A DNA stretch of 64,000 nt, taken from NCBI RefSeq assembly GCF_013391635.1, contig NZ_JACAWU010000002.1:744001-808000 (forward strand). The letters are read 5' to 3'. This DNA is from Natronomonas gomsonensis (GTDB lineage Archaea; Halobacteriota; Halobacteria; Halobacteriales; Haloarculaceae). A program made the translations under genes and the position numbers. A model generated the notes under the pieces. That model saw only the letters and a list, made by a program, of their open reading frames with translations. It had not been told where the DNA came from and ran no database searches. This document shows positions 16,401 through 24,857 of the stretch, one piece after another. Each line of letters opens with the position of its first letter. Position 1 is the stretch's first letter.

Positions 16401-16418
16401 CGCTTATAGACATAAGCG
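16401..16418. promoter_or_regulatory. Palindromic, probably bidirectional TATA element
   Basis: CGCTTAT-AGAC-ATAAGCG contains a TATA-like core readable in both directions, between rdfA (minus) and a small zinc-ribbon gene (plus). It would give leaders of roughly 90-100 nt to each. Confidence 0.5.
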
Positions 16419-16523
16419 GATGATATTGGTATAGCATTGTGTAGATGGTGGTTCGAGATGCAGTTCTCACTGCGCTGGAAATATGGAGCGTGCTTTATCC
16501 GGTCGCGTTCTACACCGAACACG

Positions 16524-16700
16524 ATGAGTCCCGACGAGGGGAGCCGATACGCTTTCGTCTGCCCGGGGTGTGCGGAGTCCATAGCGGTAGACGAGTCGAT
16601 GAGAAACGTGCTCCTCGAGCGGGGCTGTGTCATCTGTGAGACCACGGTGACGACCGCAGCGTTCAGGCGAATCCGGTCGATTGATACGCGAGAGCTGTGA
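16524..16700 (+). CDS. Small zinc-ribbon protein (DUF7560-like)
   Basis: 58 residues: YAFVCPGCAESIAVDESMRNVLLERGCVICETTV, two CxxC pairs (CPGC and CVIC) in a compact treble-clef-like ribbon, then a basic tail. It resembles a family of tiny haloarchaeal zinc-ribbon proteins I recall as DUF7560. Start at 16524 (MSPDEGSRYAF) matches the usual length. Function unknown, possibly nucleic-acid binding. Confidence 0.7.
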   Translation: MSPDEGSRYAFVCPGCAESIAVDESMRNVLLERGCVICETTVTTAAFRRIRSIDTREL

Positions 16701-16891
16701 CAAAGCCCGACCCTCGCAAGCGACGACCGAAACGAACGCGGCGTCACCCAGTACGCCGAGCTTACTGTCGGAGGGCGGACCTCCCGGTGTGCTCCCGAAC
16801 CGTATCGACGCGTCCGAGGAGGTAGCGTCCGCTTTCCCGTCGGTTTCGGCTGCATACTGAAGTGATTCCTTTCGAATCGTAGGAGACGTAC

Positions 16892-17527
16892 ATGCCGTCA
16901 GGGATTCGAGCCACAGTGGAGTTCACACGTCGCGACGTTTGCCCGGTGGTAAATCTCTCGGAGGCGGCAGAGACGACGGTTCACTCCTTGACGGCCAACG
17001 TCTGTCCCTCGGGCTGTTCGGAGAGCGTGACCGAATTCACGCTGGAGGCCGACCGCGCTCCGGACGGGGACCTCACGCCGATTTTTTCGCGGGGCTCGAC
17101 ACACCGGTATCGGCTGTCCCACGACGGTGACGCGAACTGTCCGTGTGAGTGTCTCGGAGAGATCGGTTGTCCGGTGACCCGGTACGTCGCCCGGGAGGGG
17201 ACGCTTACGGTGGTGTTCCACGCAGCCGACTACGACCAACTGCAGGCGGCAATCGGCGAACTCCGCGAGCGGTTCCCCGAGGTGAACGTCAAACGGTTCG
17301 TTCGGTCCCCGCCCGACGGCCAGCCACGGGACACCGTCTCCGTAAACCGCAGCAAACTCACGGCCCGTCAACTCGAAGTGGTGGAGACGGCTTACGAACG
17401 GGGCTACTTCGAGCGGCCGCGTCGGGCTAACGCCACCGAAATCGCGGCCGAACTCGGTATCAATCCATCGACGTTCAGAGAACACCTCACCGCAGCGGAG
17501 TCGAAAATCCTCGGCGACGTACTGTGA
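16892..17527 (+). CDS. Cys-rich HTH_10 regulator, NarO/DmsR-like
   Basis: 211 residues. The N-terminal half has cysteines in DVCPVV, NVCPSGCSE and NCPCECLGEIGC, and the C-terminus is a bacterio-opsin-activator (HTH_10) DNA-binding domain: LTARQLEVVETAYERGYFERPRRANATEIAAELGINPSTFREHLTAAESKIL. This layout is that of NarO and DmsR, haloarchaeal activators of nitrate and DMSO respiration thought to sense oxygen through the cysteines. No respiratory operon lies nearby, so its targets must be elsewhere. It heads a cluster of small regulators. Confidence 0.8.
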   Translation: MPSGIRATVEFTRRDVCPVVNLSEAAETTVHSLTANVCPSGCSESVTEFTLEADRAPDGDLTPIFSRGSTHRYRLSHDGDANCPCECLGEIGCPVTRYVAREGTLTVVFHAADYDQLQAAIGELRERFPEVNVKRFVRSPPDGQPRDTVSVNRSKLTARQLEVVETAYERGYFERPRRANATEIAAELGINPSTFREHLTAAESKILGDVL

Positions 17528-17616
17528 CGGTCGAAAGCGGCTGGCGCGGGAGATAATAAACGTGCCCGGATACTGTGGGTGTGGGTTCCTGCCGTCGGCC
17601 GGTGACAGAATGAAGT

Positions 17617-18021
17617 ATGAGCCAGTCATCGAAATCGTTTCCGAGCGACGACACCGACCGGTCGTCCCAGCGGGTTCGTGCAGTCGACGCCGAACCGGCG
17701 AAACAGCGGCTGCTCGATGCGCTCGACGACCGCGGCTGTCGTGCGATTCTCGATGCGACGAGCGACGAGGTGCTGTCCGCAAACGAGGTTTCCGAAACCT
17801 GTGACCTCCCGCTGTCGACGACCTATCGGAAACTCGATTTGCTCACCGACTCCGGACTGCTCGAAGAGCGGACTCGCATCCGACGGTCCGGGAAACACGC
17901 GAGCGAATTCTACCGGGCAGTCGAGGACGTTCTCGTCTCCCTCGGCACCCACGGTGGGATTTCACTGCACGTGATACACCGAGAGCATGCCGAGAAAGTC
18001 GTCCCGACCGTCCCTCGTTGA
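17617..18021 (+). CDS. Winged-helix transcriptional regulator (ArsR-like)
   Basis: 134 residues with a typical haloarchaeal wHTH: AILDATSDEVLSANEVSETCDLPLSTTYRKLDLLTDSGLLEERTRIRRSGKH. No metal-binding Cys pair, so probably not a metalloid sensor. Located between the Cys-rich HTH_10 gene and the HalOD1 gene, all on the plus strand. Confidence 0.8.
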   Translation: MSQSSKSFPSDDTDRSSQRVRAVDAEPAKQRLLDALDDRGCRAILDATSDEVLSANEVSETCDLPLSTTYRKLDLLTDSGLLEERTRIRRSGKHASEFYRAVEDVLVSLGTHGGISLHVIHREHAEKVVPTVPR

Positions 18022-18082
18022 GGTCGGCAACGTGTTCAGCTGCCCCGTAGTGGTCGCCTTACCAGTCATCCGGAGTCGCGAG

Positions 18083-18091
18083 ACTTATACT
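18083..18091 (+). promoter_or_regulatory. TATA element of the HalOD1 gene
   Basis: ACTTATACT centred ~28 bases before the ATG at 18115, predicting a leaderless transcript and supporting that start. Confidence 0.6.
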
Positions 18092-18114
18092 ATCCCCAAT
18101 CATGGACCCCTATA

Positions 18115-18366
18115 ATGGACTGTACGAATTTTACTGAGGGGAACGTGATTTCACTCGAAGACCGCCTCCCCAGTGAAGCCGTAGTGAACGCGGTCGCCGA
18201 TGTGGAGGATTCGGATGCGACGGACCTGCCGCCGCTGTACGGCGCCATCGACACCGATGCGTTGGACGCCATCTTCGCCGGGAACGCCGCCGCGAGCGTC
18301 ACGTTCGAGTATCACGGATACACGGTCACCGTCGAGGATAACGAAGTCGTCTTCGTCCAACAGTAA
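18115..18366 (+). CDS. HalOD1 output-domain protein
   Basis: 83 residues forming a single HalOD1 domain: S-EAVVNAVADVEDSDATDLPPLYGAIDTDALDAIF, then a beta hairpin VTFEYHGYTVTVEDNEVVFV. HalOD1 is a haloarchaeal domain predicted to act as the output of signalling proteins, here stand-alone as is most common. Leaderless promoter visible. Confidence 0.9.
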   Translation: MDCTNFTEGNVISLEDRLPSEAVVNAVADVEDSDATDLPPLYGAIDTDALDAIFAGNAAASVTFEYHGYTVTVEDNEVVFVQQ

Positions 18367-18453
18367 ACGAACGTTCGTCTCAGCACGCCGGACTGATTCT
18401 TATTCGATGAGAAACGGGGCGAGGGATTTCCCCGCGCTGGCCGAAGCGAGACC

Positions 18454-18873
18454 ATGTACGAGAGAATCCTGGTCGGAACCGACGGTAGCGAAGCGGCAAA
18501 CCGCGCGATAGCCCACGCGCTCGAGCAGGCGGAGCGCCACGACGCCACGCTTCACGGTATCTTCGTCGTGGACACGTCTCGCTACGACGAGCCGGCGCTG
18601 AGCAGCGAGGAGTTGGTGACCGACGACATCGAGGACAAGGGGCGAGAGTACCTCGAAGCGCTCGAACAGCAGGCGCGTGACCTCGACATCGAGTTCGTCC
18701 GACGGTCCTGCCACGGTCGGCCACACGAGGAGATTATTAGTTACGCCGACGACATCGACGCCGACCTGATAGTGCTGGGCTATCAGGGCCAATCACACAC
18801 CCAAACCGACACCATCGGAAGCGTGACCGAGCGCGTGGTTCGAAGCGGCGTTCGCCCCACGTTCGTCGCCTGA
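18454..18873 (+). CDS. Universal stress protein (UspA family)
   Basis: 139 residues, one Usp domain: ILVGTDGSEAANRAIAHALE at the N-terminus, DLIVLGYQGQSHTQTDTIGSVTERVVRSGVRPTFVA at the C-terminus. The ATP-binding G-2x-G-9x-G-S/T motif of MJ0577-type proteins is only partly kept (GYQGQSHTQTDTIGSVTE), so ATP binding is likely but not certain. Confidence 0.92.
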   Translation: MYERILVGTDGSEAANRAIAHALEQAERHDATLHGIFVVDTSRYDEPALSSEELVTDDIEDKGREYLEALEQQARDLDIEFVRRSCHGRPHEEIISYADDIDADLIVLGYQGQSHTQTDTIGSVTERVVRSGVRPTFVA

Positions 18874-19133
18874 GGGAGCCTACAGCCGTTGCGACGGAGC
18901 GCAACTGCTCGACGGTCTGGAAACGGTGGCGAAGGCAGGGACCTGCCATATCGAGATTTCCTGCCCTCGCCTACGGAACACCCACCAGCAAACGAAAATA
19001 GCACTACTGCCGGACATTGCCCGTGTTTTATTTCTGCGGCCGTTCCGTGGTGTTCGCGGGCGACACATTGCGGTGGCCGGGGGCAACGGGCCGACGAAAC
19101 GTTTTTTCGCCCCCGCTGGGAGTCGGATATCGT

Positions 19134-21143
19134 ATGGGGGGCGACTCCGAATCCGACGGAAGTGACGAGGATAGCGAGGTGTCTCGACGGGTCGTCGTCG
19201 GAACCGGCCGTGGACTCGACAAGCGCGACCGCTTCGAGACGCGAAAGCACGTCAGCACGGACTGGGACTTACAGAAACTCTCGTTGCTCGGTCCGATTCT
19301 GTGGAGCGTCGTCTTGGTGGTGTTCATCGCCGGAACGGTCTGGTACGTCGTTTTCTCCGCCGGCGGCTACCTCGATTTGCTTCTCGGATTACTCGGGGAC
19401 CTCGCGTCGTTCCGGCTTCCGGAAATAAACGCCTTCGCGCGGTCTCGAAGCCTCGAAGTCGTCTCCGTACTCGCGGTGACCGCGTGGATTGCGCCTCGCG
19501 TCGTCGCCTTGGTGCGTGAGGAGGTCGCGAGCATCCGCGACAAGGCGCTGGCCGGACTGTATCAGGTCCGACACCTCGGCGTCCTGTTGGACATCGACAC
19601 GTGGTCGAACCACAACTACTGGCACCCGTTTACGTCGCATCTCTCCGACCGCGACCCACTCGTGATGTTGGCGAACGCCGACCTCGACGCGACGGTCAGC
19701 GGCGTCTTCACCGACGTGCCGTACTACCGGAACGTGTTCGTCGACAGCGTGTACGTCACGTTCGATTCGCTGCCGGACCGGACGACGCGATTGGAGTTGG
19801 GCTGGTTCGACTGGCGACTCGCCTACCCGCGACGGTACGTCATCGGGGCGGCCGTTCTGCTGCTCGTCGTCACGCGGTTTCCGACGACAATCGGTGTCAT
19901 TCCGGCCCTCCCATCGGTGCCGTGGTCGACGCTGGAGTTGGGCGCGCTCTACGGTCTCTCCGGCTACATCGTCGTGACGGCCTTCACCGACTACGTCGGC
20001 TTCCGGCGGCGGTTCTTCGGCAACTCCGCCGGTTTCTCGGAGTACGGTCTCCTCCAGAGCACCGAAAAGTCGACGCTGTTCGACGACGAGGCGAAGACGG
20101 TCGACCGGCTCGGCAATTCACTGGCTGGCTACGGACTGTTCTACGTCAGCGAGTTCCTCTGGAGCGTCCTCGGCCGCGACCGTTCCTATCGCGTCGAGAA
20201 CGCCGTCGAAGCCGACGAGGACAACCGAGAAATCGCCGGTGAGGCGGGAACGGAACTGCTGGAACGTGCGATACCGACGCCGAATACCGCTGAAACGGAG
20301 GCCGACGACGAACCCATCGAGATGCGCCTGCAGGGCGTCGATTACCTCCGACAGGACATCCACCGGCGACGACTGCTCGAACGCGTCCCGGCCGTCGGCA
20401 AGCGCTACGGTCGCTCGGTCGGCGAGGGCAACGACCGGGGGTTGGACCACGCCGGCGCGAAACGCGGCGTCAGACTGCCGGTGAAACGGTTCGTCAGCGT
20501 TCCACACCCGTTCTTCGCCGATTACAACCTCGAAACTGACGAGGAGTTCCCGTTTTACTTCGACCGGACCTGGGACGAAGACGAGACCCACTACCTGCTG
20601 TTAGGCGGTGCCGAACATCAGGAGGCGCTCGTGAAGTTCATCCAGTACCTCCGTTCGCCCGATGGTGCCGGTTTCGAGAACGTCGACCTCATCGAGAACG
20701 CCTTCACCGACGAGGACGACCTCCAGTTCGTCTCGGAGTACTTCGTCTCCTCGGTGCTGCGCGGCGACGACGACTTCCGCGGGTCTCGCGACGAGGACGG
20801 CAAGGTGTTCCTCGTGTTGCGGCACCACGTCGACGACGAGCGAACCGTCCACGTCGTCTACGGCATGGGCGCCCTCGAGAGCAAGATGGCGTTTCTGTTC
20901 TGGCTGGACTCCTTCCCGGAGGCTCCCTACGACGACGACGTGCTGTACCGAGTTCGATACCGGGACAACGTCGACGACGTGGGACGACTGTACGCCGACC
21001 CCTCGTGGCTGGACGACCCCACGAAATCGGTCACCTTCGACTGGCAGACCGACACCGAAACGGCCGTCGTCGAGGGCGGAGAATCGACGCTCGACTGCCG
21101 GCAGGTAGACGTGGAGGTGCGCTTTGAAGATGGCGATGAATGA
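19134..21143 (+). CDS. Large membrane-anchored protein of unknown function
   Basis: 669 residues from the ATG at 19134. Acidic N-terminus, hydrophobic segments at about 51-75 (LLGPILWSVVLVVFIAGTVW), 107-125, 236-255 and 265-285, then a ~380-residue soluble C-terminal region with no motif I recognise (VSVPHPFFADYNLETDEEFPFYFDRTWDEDETHYLLLGG). The last codons overlap the start of the next gene, indicating translational coupling. Function unknown. Confidence 0.75.
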   Translation: MGGDSESDGSDEDSEVSRRVVVGTGRGLDKRDRFETRKHVSTDWDLQKLSLLGPILWSVVLVVFIAGTVWYVVFSAGGYLDLLLGLLGDLASFRLPEINAFARSRSLEVVSVLAVTAWIAPRVVALVREEVASIRDKALAGLYQVRHLGVLLDIDTWSNHNYWHPFTSHLSDRDPLVMLANADLDATVSGVFTDVPYYRNVFVDSVYVTFDSLPDRTTRLELGWFDWRLAYPRRYVIGAAVLLLVVTRFPTTIGVIPALPSVPWSTLELGALYGLSGYIVVTAFTDYVGFRRRFFGNSAGFSEYGLLQSTEKSTLFDDEAKTVDRLGNSLAGYGLFYVSEFLWSVLGRDRSYRVENAVEADEDNREIAGEAGTELLERAIPTPNTAETEADDEPIEMRLQGVDYLRQDIHRRRLLERVPAVGKRYGRSVGEGNDRGLDHAGAKRGVRLPVKRFVSVPHPFFADYNLETDEEFPFYFDRTWDEDETHYLLLGGAEHQEALVKFIQYLRSPDGAGFENVDLIENAFTDEDDLQFVSEYFVSSVLRGDDDFRGSRDEDGKVFLVLRHHVDDERTVHVVYGMGALESKMAFLFWLDSFPEAPYDDDVLYRVRYRDNVDDVGRLYADPSWLDDPTKSVTFDWQTDTETAVVEGGESTLDCRQVDVEVRFEDGDE

Positions 21144-21933
21144 CCACGTCCCGTCGGCGTACGACGACCGCGTCTACTACTACGCGACCCGAATCGTCCA
21201 CGACACCGCGGTCGGCGAGTGGGACGTACACGTCGACCCGGAGAACTGTCTGGTGGCTCTGAACGATGCGGTGAACGAGCGGTTCGGGACGGCGTTTCCG
21301 ACCGTCGAAACCCTCGTCGACGAACCGGTCGAGCGTCGCGTTGCGGGCGACCGCGAAATATACGAGGGCCGACTGCTGTTGGGGGCGGGCGTGATTCCGA
21401 TGGTCGGCGACGACCTCGTGCTCATCTTCAGGGACGCCGACGCGCCGGCGGACCCGCTCCGGTGGACCGCGGCCGACGGCCGCGTCGACGCCACCCCCAC
21501 GCGGACGGCCTTCGAGGAGTTCCACGAGGAGTTGCTGGTGTTTCGGGAGGGGACGCCGGTGTACGTCGACGTACCAGGAGCGCCGTCGATGCGTGACACC
21601 TACACCGAGGCGCTCCGTGAGAACGGTTACGAGGTTCCGAATCCACTCCCGACCGTCTCGGGGAGGGTGCCGGAGCGCTACGGCGGGTCGTTCGAAACCG
21701 TTCGGACCCACTTCGGTGAGGAACAGACGAGTGGCTCGTTTTTCGTCGATTGGAACTCCAAAACAGGGACTCTCGACGCCGCGAAAATCGTCGCAATCGA
21801 GCAGTCGGACTTCACCTTCGCCGACGGGGAGTTCGGCCGTTGCGTCCAGCGGTTCCCCCTCGAGGTGGCCGCCGACCGCCCCGCGGGGATGTACGTGGGA
21901 ACCGTTGCAGCGTTTCTCGAACACGCTATCTGA
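21130..21933 (+). CDS. Nudix-like protein with degenerate Nudix box, coupled to the membrane gene
   Basis: 267 residues (ATG 21130; an ATG at 21136 is also possible). Residues ~85-140 read GAGVIPMVGDDLVLIFRDADAPADPLRWTAADGRVDATPTRTAFEEFHEELLVF; the helix AFEEFHEELL sits where a Nudix box has REUXEE, but the Arg is replaced by Glu and the trailing Gly is missing. I read this as a Nudix-fold protein that may bind rather than hydrolyse nucleotides. The 14-base overlap with the upstream membrane gene implies a joint function. Low certainty on fold. Confidence 0.6.
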   Translation: MAMNDHVPSAYDDRVYYYATRIVHDTAVGEWDVHVDPENCLVALNDAVNERFGTAFPTVETLVDEPVERRVAGDREIYEGRLLLGAGVIPMVGDDLVLIFRDADAPADPLRWTAADGRVDATPTRTAFEEFHEELLVFREGTPVYVDVPGAPSMRDTYTEALRENGYEVPNPLPTVSGRVPERYGGSFETVRTHFGEEQTSGSFFVDWNSKTGTLDAAKIVAIEQSDFTFADGEFGRCVQRFPLEVAADRPAGMYVGTVAAFLEHAI

Positions 21934-22002
21934 CGTCGCAGCGCTGAATCGAAACGCTATACCGTCGCCGAATTTATATTAGTCGGGAGAAACTGCCGAA
22001 TT

Positions 22003-23112
22003 ATGGATGAGAAGCGCGCAGTGGTCGCCCTCTTCGGTGTTGCCGTGGCCGCAGTCATCGCCTACGTCGCCTACCGGTTCATCGCAGCACTGACCGTCGC
22101 GGTCTTCCTGTACTACTCGACGCGTGGCTTCTACAAGGCACTCACCCGGCTTCGACTCCCGAAGCGGATTCGTGCCGTCACGGCCATCTCGGTGATCGCG
22201 TTGCCACTCATATTGCTCATCAGCTACACCGTCGTGTTACTCGTGACCGAACTACAGACGTTCGTCAATCAGTCCGCACTCATCGAGTCGACGGCGAGCA
22301 ACGTCTCGTGGCTGCAGGGGTTGGAGGACCCACCGGAACTCACACCGGGCGGATTGTACGAAGCGTACCAGAACGGCCAGTTCGATACCATCATCGCTTT
22401 TCTCTCCGACAACGCCTCCTTCCTGACCAGCGCCATCTCCGGGTTCTTCCTCAACCTCCTCATCGTCATCATCGTCACCTACTACCTGCTCATCGACGGC
22501 TCGAAGATTCACGCGTGGCTGTTGCGCTTCGACGACGACGCAATCGTCCGTGAGTTCCTCGAGGACGCCGACGCGGAGTTGGAGGCCGTCCTCTTCGGGA
22601 ACCTACTCAACGTCATCGCCATCTCGATTATCGCCATCGCCTCCTATCTCGCGTACAACGCCGTCGTCCCGGCCGCCGTCGAGGTTCCCTACCCCGCCCT
22701 CGCCGGCGCCCTGACCGGCATCGCGAGTCTCATCCCCGTCGTCGGGATGAAAATCGTTTACCTCCCGCTGGCCGCGGCGACGGCGCTCCCGACGGTACTC
22801 GGCGGCGGTGACATCTCGTTACTCGTGTACACCGCCGGGTTTCTCGTCGTCGCGCTCGTCGTCGTCGACACCATCCCCGACCTCGTTCTCCGGCCGTTTT
22901 TGAGCGGCGAAAAGACCCACGTCGGCCTGCTGATGCTCGCGTACATCCTCGGGCCGGTCGTCTTCGGATTCTACGGCCTGTTCTTCGCGCCGATACTGCT
23001 CGTGTTGGGACTGACGTTCTCCGACATCGCGCTCCCGCGACTCCTCGGCGCAGAGCCACAGGAAGACGGCCTCCCGGACGAACAGACCGTCCTCGACGAG
23101 TTCCGGACCTGA
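22003..23112 (+). CDS. AI-2E family transporter
   Basis: 369 residues with about eight membrane segments and the family hallmark central region VTYYLLIDG, the ALTGIASLIPVVG motif and the C-terminal LRPFLSGEKTHVGLLMLAYILGPVVFGFYGLFFAPI. Members export autoinducer-2 in bacteria or act as Na+/H+ antiporters in some; the substrate in archaea is not known. Confidence 0.9.
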   Translation: MDEKRAVVALFGVAVAAVIAYVAYRFIAALTVAVFLYYSTRGFYKALTRLRLPKRIRAVTAISVIALPLILLISYTVVLLVTELQTFVNQSALIESTASNVSWLQGLEDPPELTPGGLYEAYQNGQFDTIIAFLSDNASFLTSAISGFFLNLLIVIIVTYYLLIDGSKIHAWLLRFDDDAIVREFLEDADAELEAVLFGNLLNVIAISIIAIASYLAYNAVVPAAVEVPYPALAGALTGIASLIPVVGMKIVYLPLAAATALPTVLGGGDISLLVYTAGFLVVALVVVDTIPDLVLRPFLSGEKTHVGLLMLAYILGPVVFGFYGLFFAPILLVLGLTFSDIALPRLLGAEPQEDGLPDEQTVLDEFRT

Positions 23113-23249
23113 GAGCGGTATCGCGGTCAACATCTTGTGGATTATAAGTCAGCCTCGCGTGGTGACGAACATCTCCAGACCGACTCGGCTCTCGCAGCGG
23201 GCGTCGAATTCCCGCTCGGCCGTGGGCGGGTCGGCGGCACTCACAAAGC

Positions 23250-24635
23250 ATGAAACGACAATCTCTCGGTGCGATTGCGGCGGCCGTCTTCCTGACCGTC
23301 CCGTGGCTCACCATCTGGATGTTCACGACGGTTCTCCCGAGGGTCGCCGCGCTGGCGGGTGTCCAATACACTCCACCAGCCGTCCTGACGAGCCTCCCGA
23401 CGCTCGCGATAGTCGGCATCAGCGGGCTGTCAGTACTCGGTGCGGCGTTCCTGTTGGCGTGGGGCGCCGAAACCGCCGAGAAAGACGTTCCGCGTGCCTT
23501 CGCCATCGCCGTGTTGGCGGTCCTCGCCGTGGCTCCGGAGTACGCCGTCGACGCGCTGTACGCCTGGAACGCCGGGCAGTTCGCGGGGACACCTCGTGGC
23601 ATCGAAGCCGGTAACCTCGCGGTCGCGAACATGACCGGCGCGAACCGCATCCTCATCGGCATCGGGTGGGCCGGTATCGTCCTGTTCAGCGTCTATCGGA
23701 GCGGGTCGACGGCGGACCCCGCAATCGAGTCACGGCCGGGATTTCTGGCCGACACCGTCCAACTCGACCGTGACCTCAGCCTCGACGTCGTGTTCCTGCT
23801 CGCGGCGACGATGTGGGCGTTTCTGGTTCCGGTCAACGGCGGCATCGACATCCTCGATATGGTCGTCCTCGTCGGACTGTACGTCGCCTACATCGCAATC
23901 ATCATCCGAGGCGACGTCGACCCCGAAGAGGAACACGTCGGGGTTCCACAGTACCTCCAGTCGTATCCGAAACCGAAACGCGTCGCGACCATCATCGCGC
24001 TGTTCGCCTACTCCGGATTGATGATATTCACCGCCGTCGAGCCGTTCGCCCACGGTCTCGAAGAACTCGGCACCGAAATCGGCATCCCCTCGTTCTTCAT
24101 GATTCAATGGATTGCACCGCTGGCCTCCGAATCACCCGAACTCATCGTCGTCGCCTACCTCGTGAACAAGGCCCGTTCGACGGCGGGGTTCAACGCGCTC
24201 ATCTCCTCGAAACTCAACCAGTGGACGCTCCTCATCGGGACGCTCGTCGTCGTCTACTCCCTCGGCCTCGGCCAGTACGGTCCCCTGATGTTCGACCAGA
24301 AGCAGGCCGGCGAAATCTGGCTGACGGCCGCCCAGTCGTTCTTCGCTATCGCCCTGCTCATCAACTTCGAACTCTCGGTCCGGGAGGCGCTGGCGCTTCT
24401 GTTCCTGTTCAGTTCGCAGGTACTTCTGGAGTTCTCACTGATACGCGGGTACGTCGAACTCCCGGTGACAGACTACGAACTCCTCCTCGGGTTTAGCGTC
24501 GTGTACATCGTCCTCGGGGTCGGCCTGTTCGTCTATCGAAGGGAGCAGTTCCAGTATCTCCTTCGGCGGACGGCCGGAACGGTCAGCGACGCCATCTCCG
24601 GCACCGAGTCGCAGCCCAAAGGCGCCGGCGACTAA
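23250..24635 (+). CDS. Sodium:calcium antiporter-family membrane protein
   Basis: 461 residues, ~11 membrane segments. The two inverted alpha repeats of the Ca2+/cation antiporter superfamily are visible: APEYAVDALYAWNAGQ..NMTGANRILIG in the first half and APLASESPELIVVAYLVNKA..SSKLNQWTLLIG in the second, each with the acidic residue (E in PEY and SPEL) expected in the ion site. Exchanges cations across the cytoplasmic membrane; the ion is uncertain. Confidence 0.9.
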   Translation: MKRQSLGAIAAAVFLTVPWLTIWMFTTVLPRVAALAGVQYTPPAVLTSLPTLAIVGISGLSVLGAAFLLAWGAETAEKDVPRAFAIAVLAVLAVAPEYAVDALYAWNAGQFAGTPRGIEAGNLAVANMTGANRILIGIGWAGIVLFSVYRSGSTADPAIESRPGFLADTVQLDRDLSLDVVFLLAATMWAFLVPVNGGIDILDMVVLVGLYVAYIAIIIRGDVDPEEEHVGVPQYLQSYPKPKRVATIIALFAYSGLMIFTAVEPFAHGLEELGTEIGIPSFFMIQWIAPLASESPELIVVAYLVNKARSTAGFNALISSKLNQWTLLIGTLVVVYSLGLGQYGPLMFDQKQAGEIWLTAAQSFFAIALLINFELSVREALALLFLFSSQVLLEFSLIRGYVELPVTDYELLLGFSVVYIVLGVGLFVYRREQFQYLLRRTAGTVSDAISGTESQPKGAGD

Positions 24636-24770
24636 CTACTGAATGTAGGAGGGTCCCTCGGCGTCACAGTTGGCCTCGTGTTGCTTCGCGTCGGATTGGT
24701 CGTCGAACAGCAAGCCGCACTCCTCACACTCGTACCACGTCGACCCGTCCCGTTGTGTGGTCGCGACCAT
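24636..24770 (-). CDS. Small zinc-finger protein, 44 residues (DUF7128-like)
   Basis: MVATTQRDGSTWYECEECGL begins a 44-residue protein with a C2HC finger: C15, C18, H31 and C35 (YECEECGLLFDDQSDAKQHEANC). It is a recurrent haloarchaeal micro-protein ending SYIQ. The stop abuts the stop of the convergent antiporter and the gene is divergent from the AAA ATPase. Confidence 0.75.
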   Translation of the reverse strand: MVATTQRDGSTWYECEECGLLFDDQSDAKQHEANCDAEGPSYIQ

Positions 24771-24857
24771 ACCAGATAATGTGCCGTGGTAACGTATAGT
24801 CGTTTCTCCGAGCGGGTCCGGCGGAACGATAAAGCCGCCGGCGGCCCCACGTCGGGT

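Noticed and set aside
15659..16855. 398-codon version of RdfA
   Set aside because: The upstream 190 codons cross two palindromes and a zinc-ribbon gene on the other strand; the RdfA homology begins at 16285.
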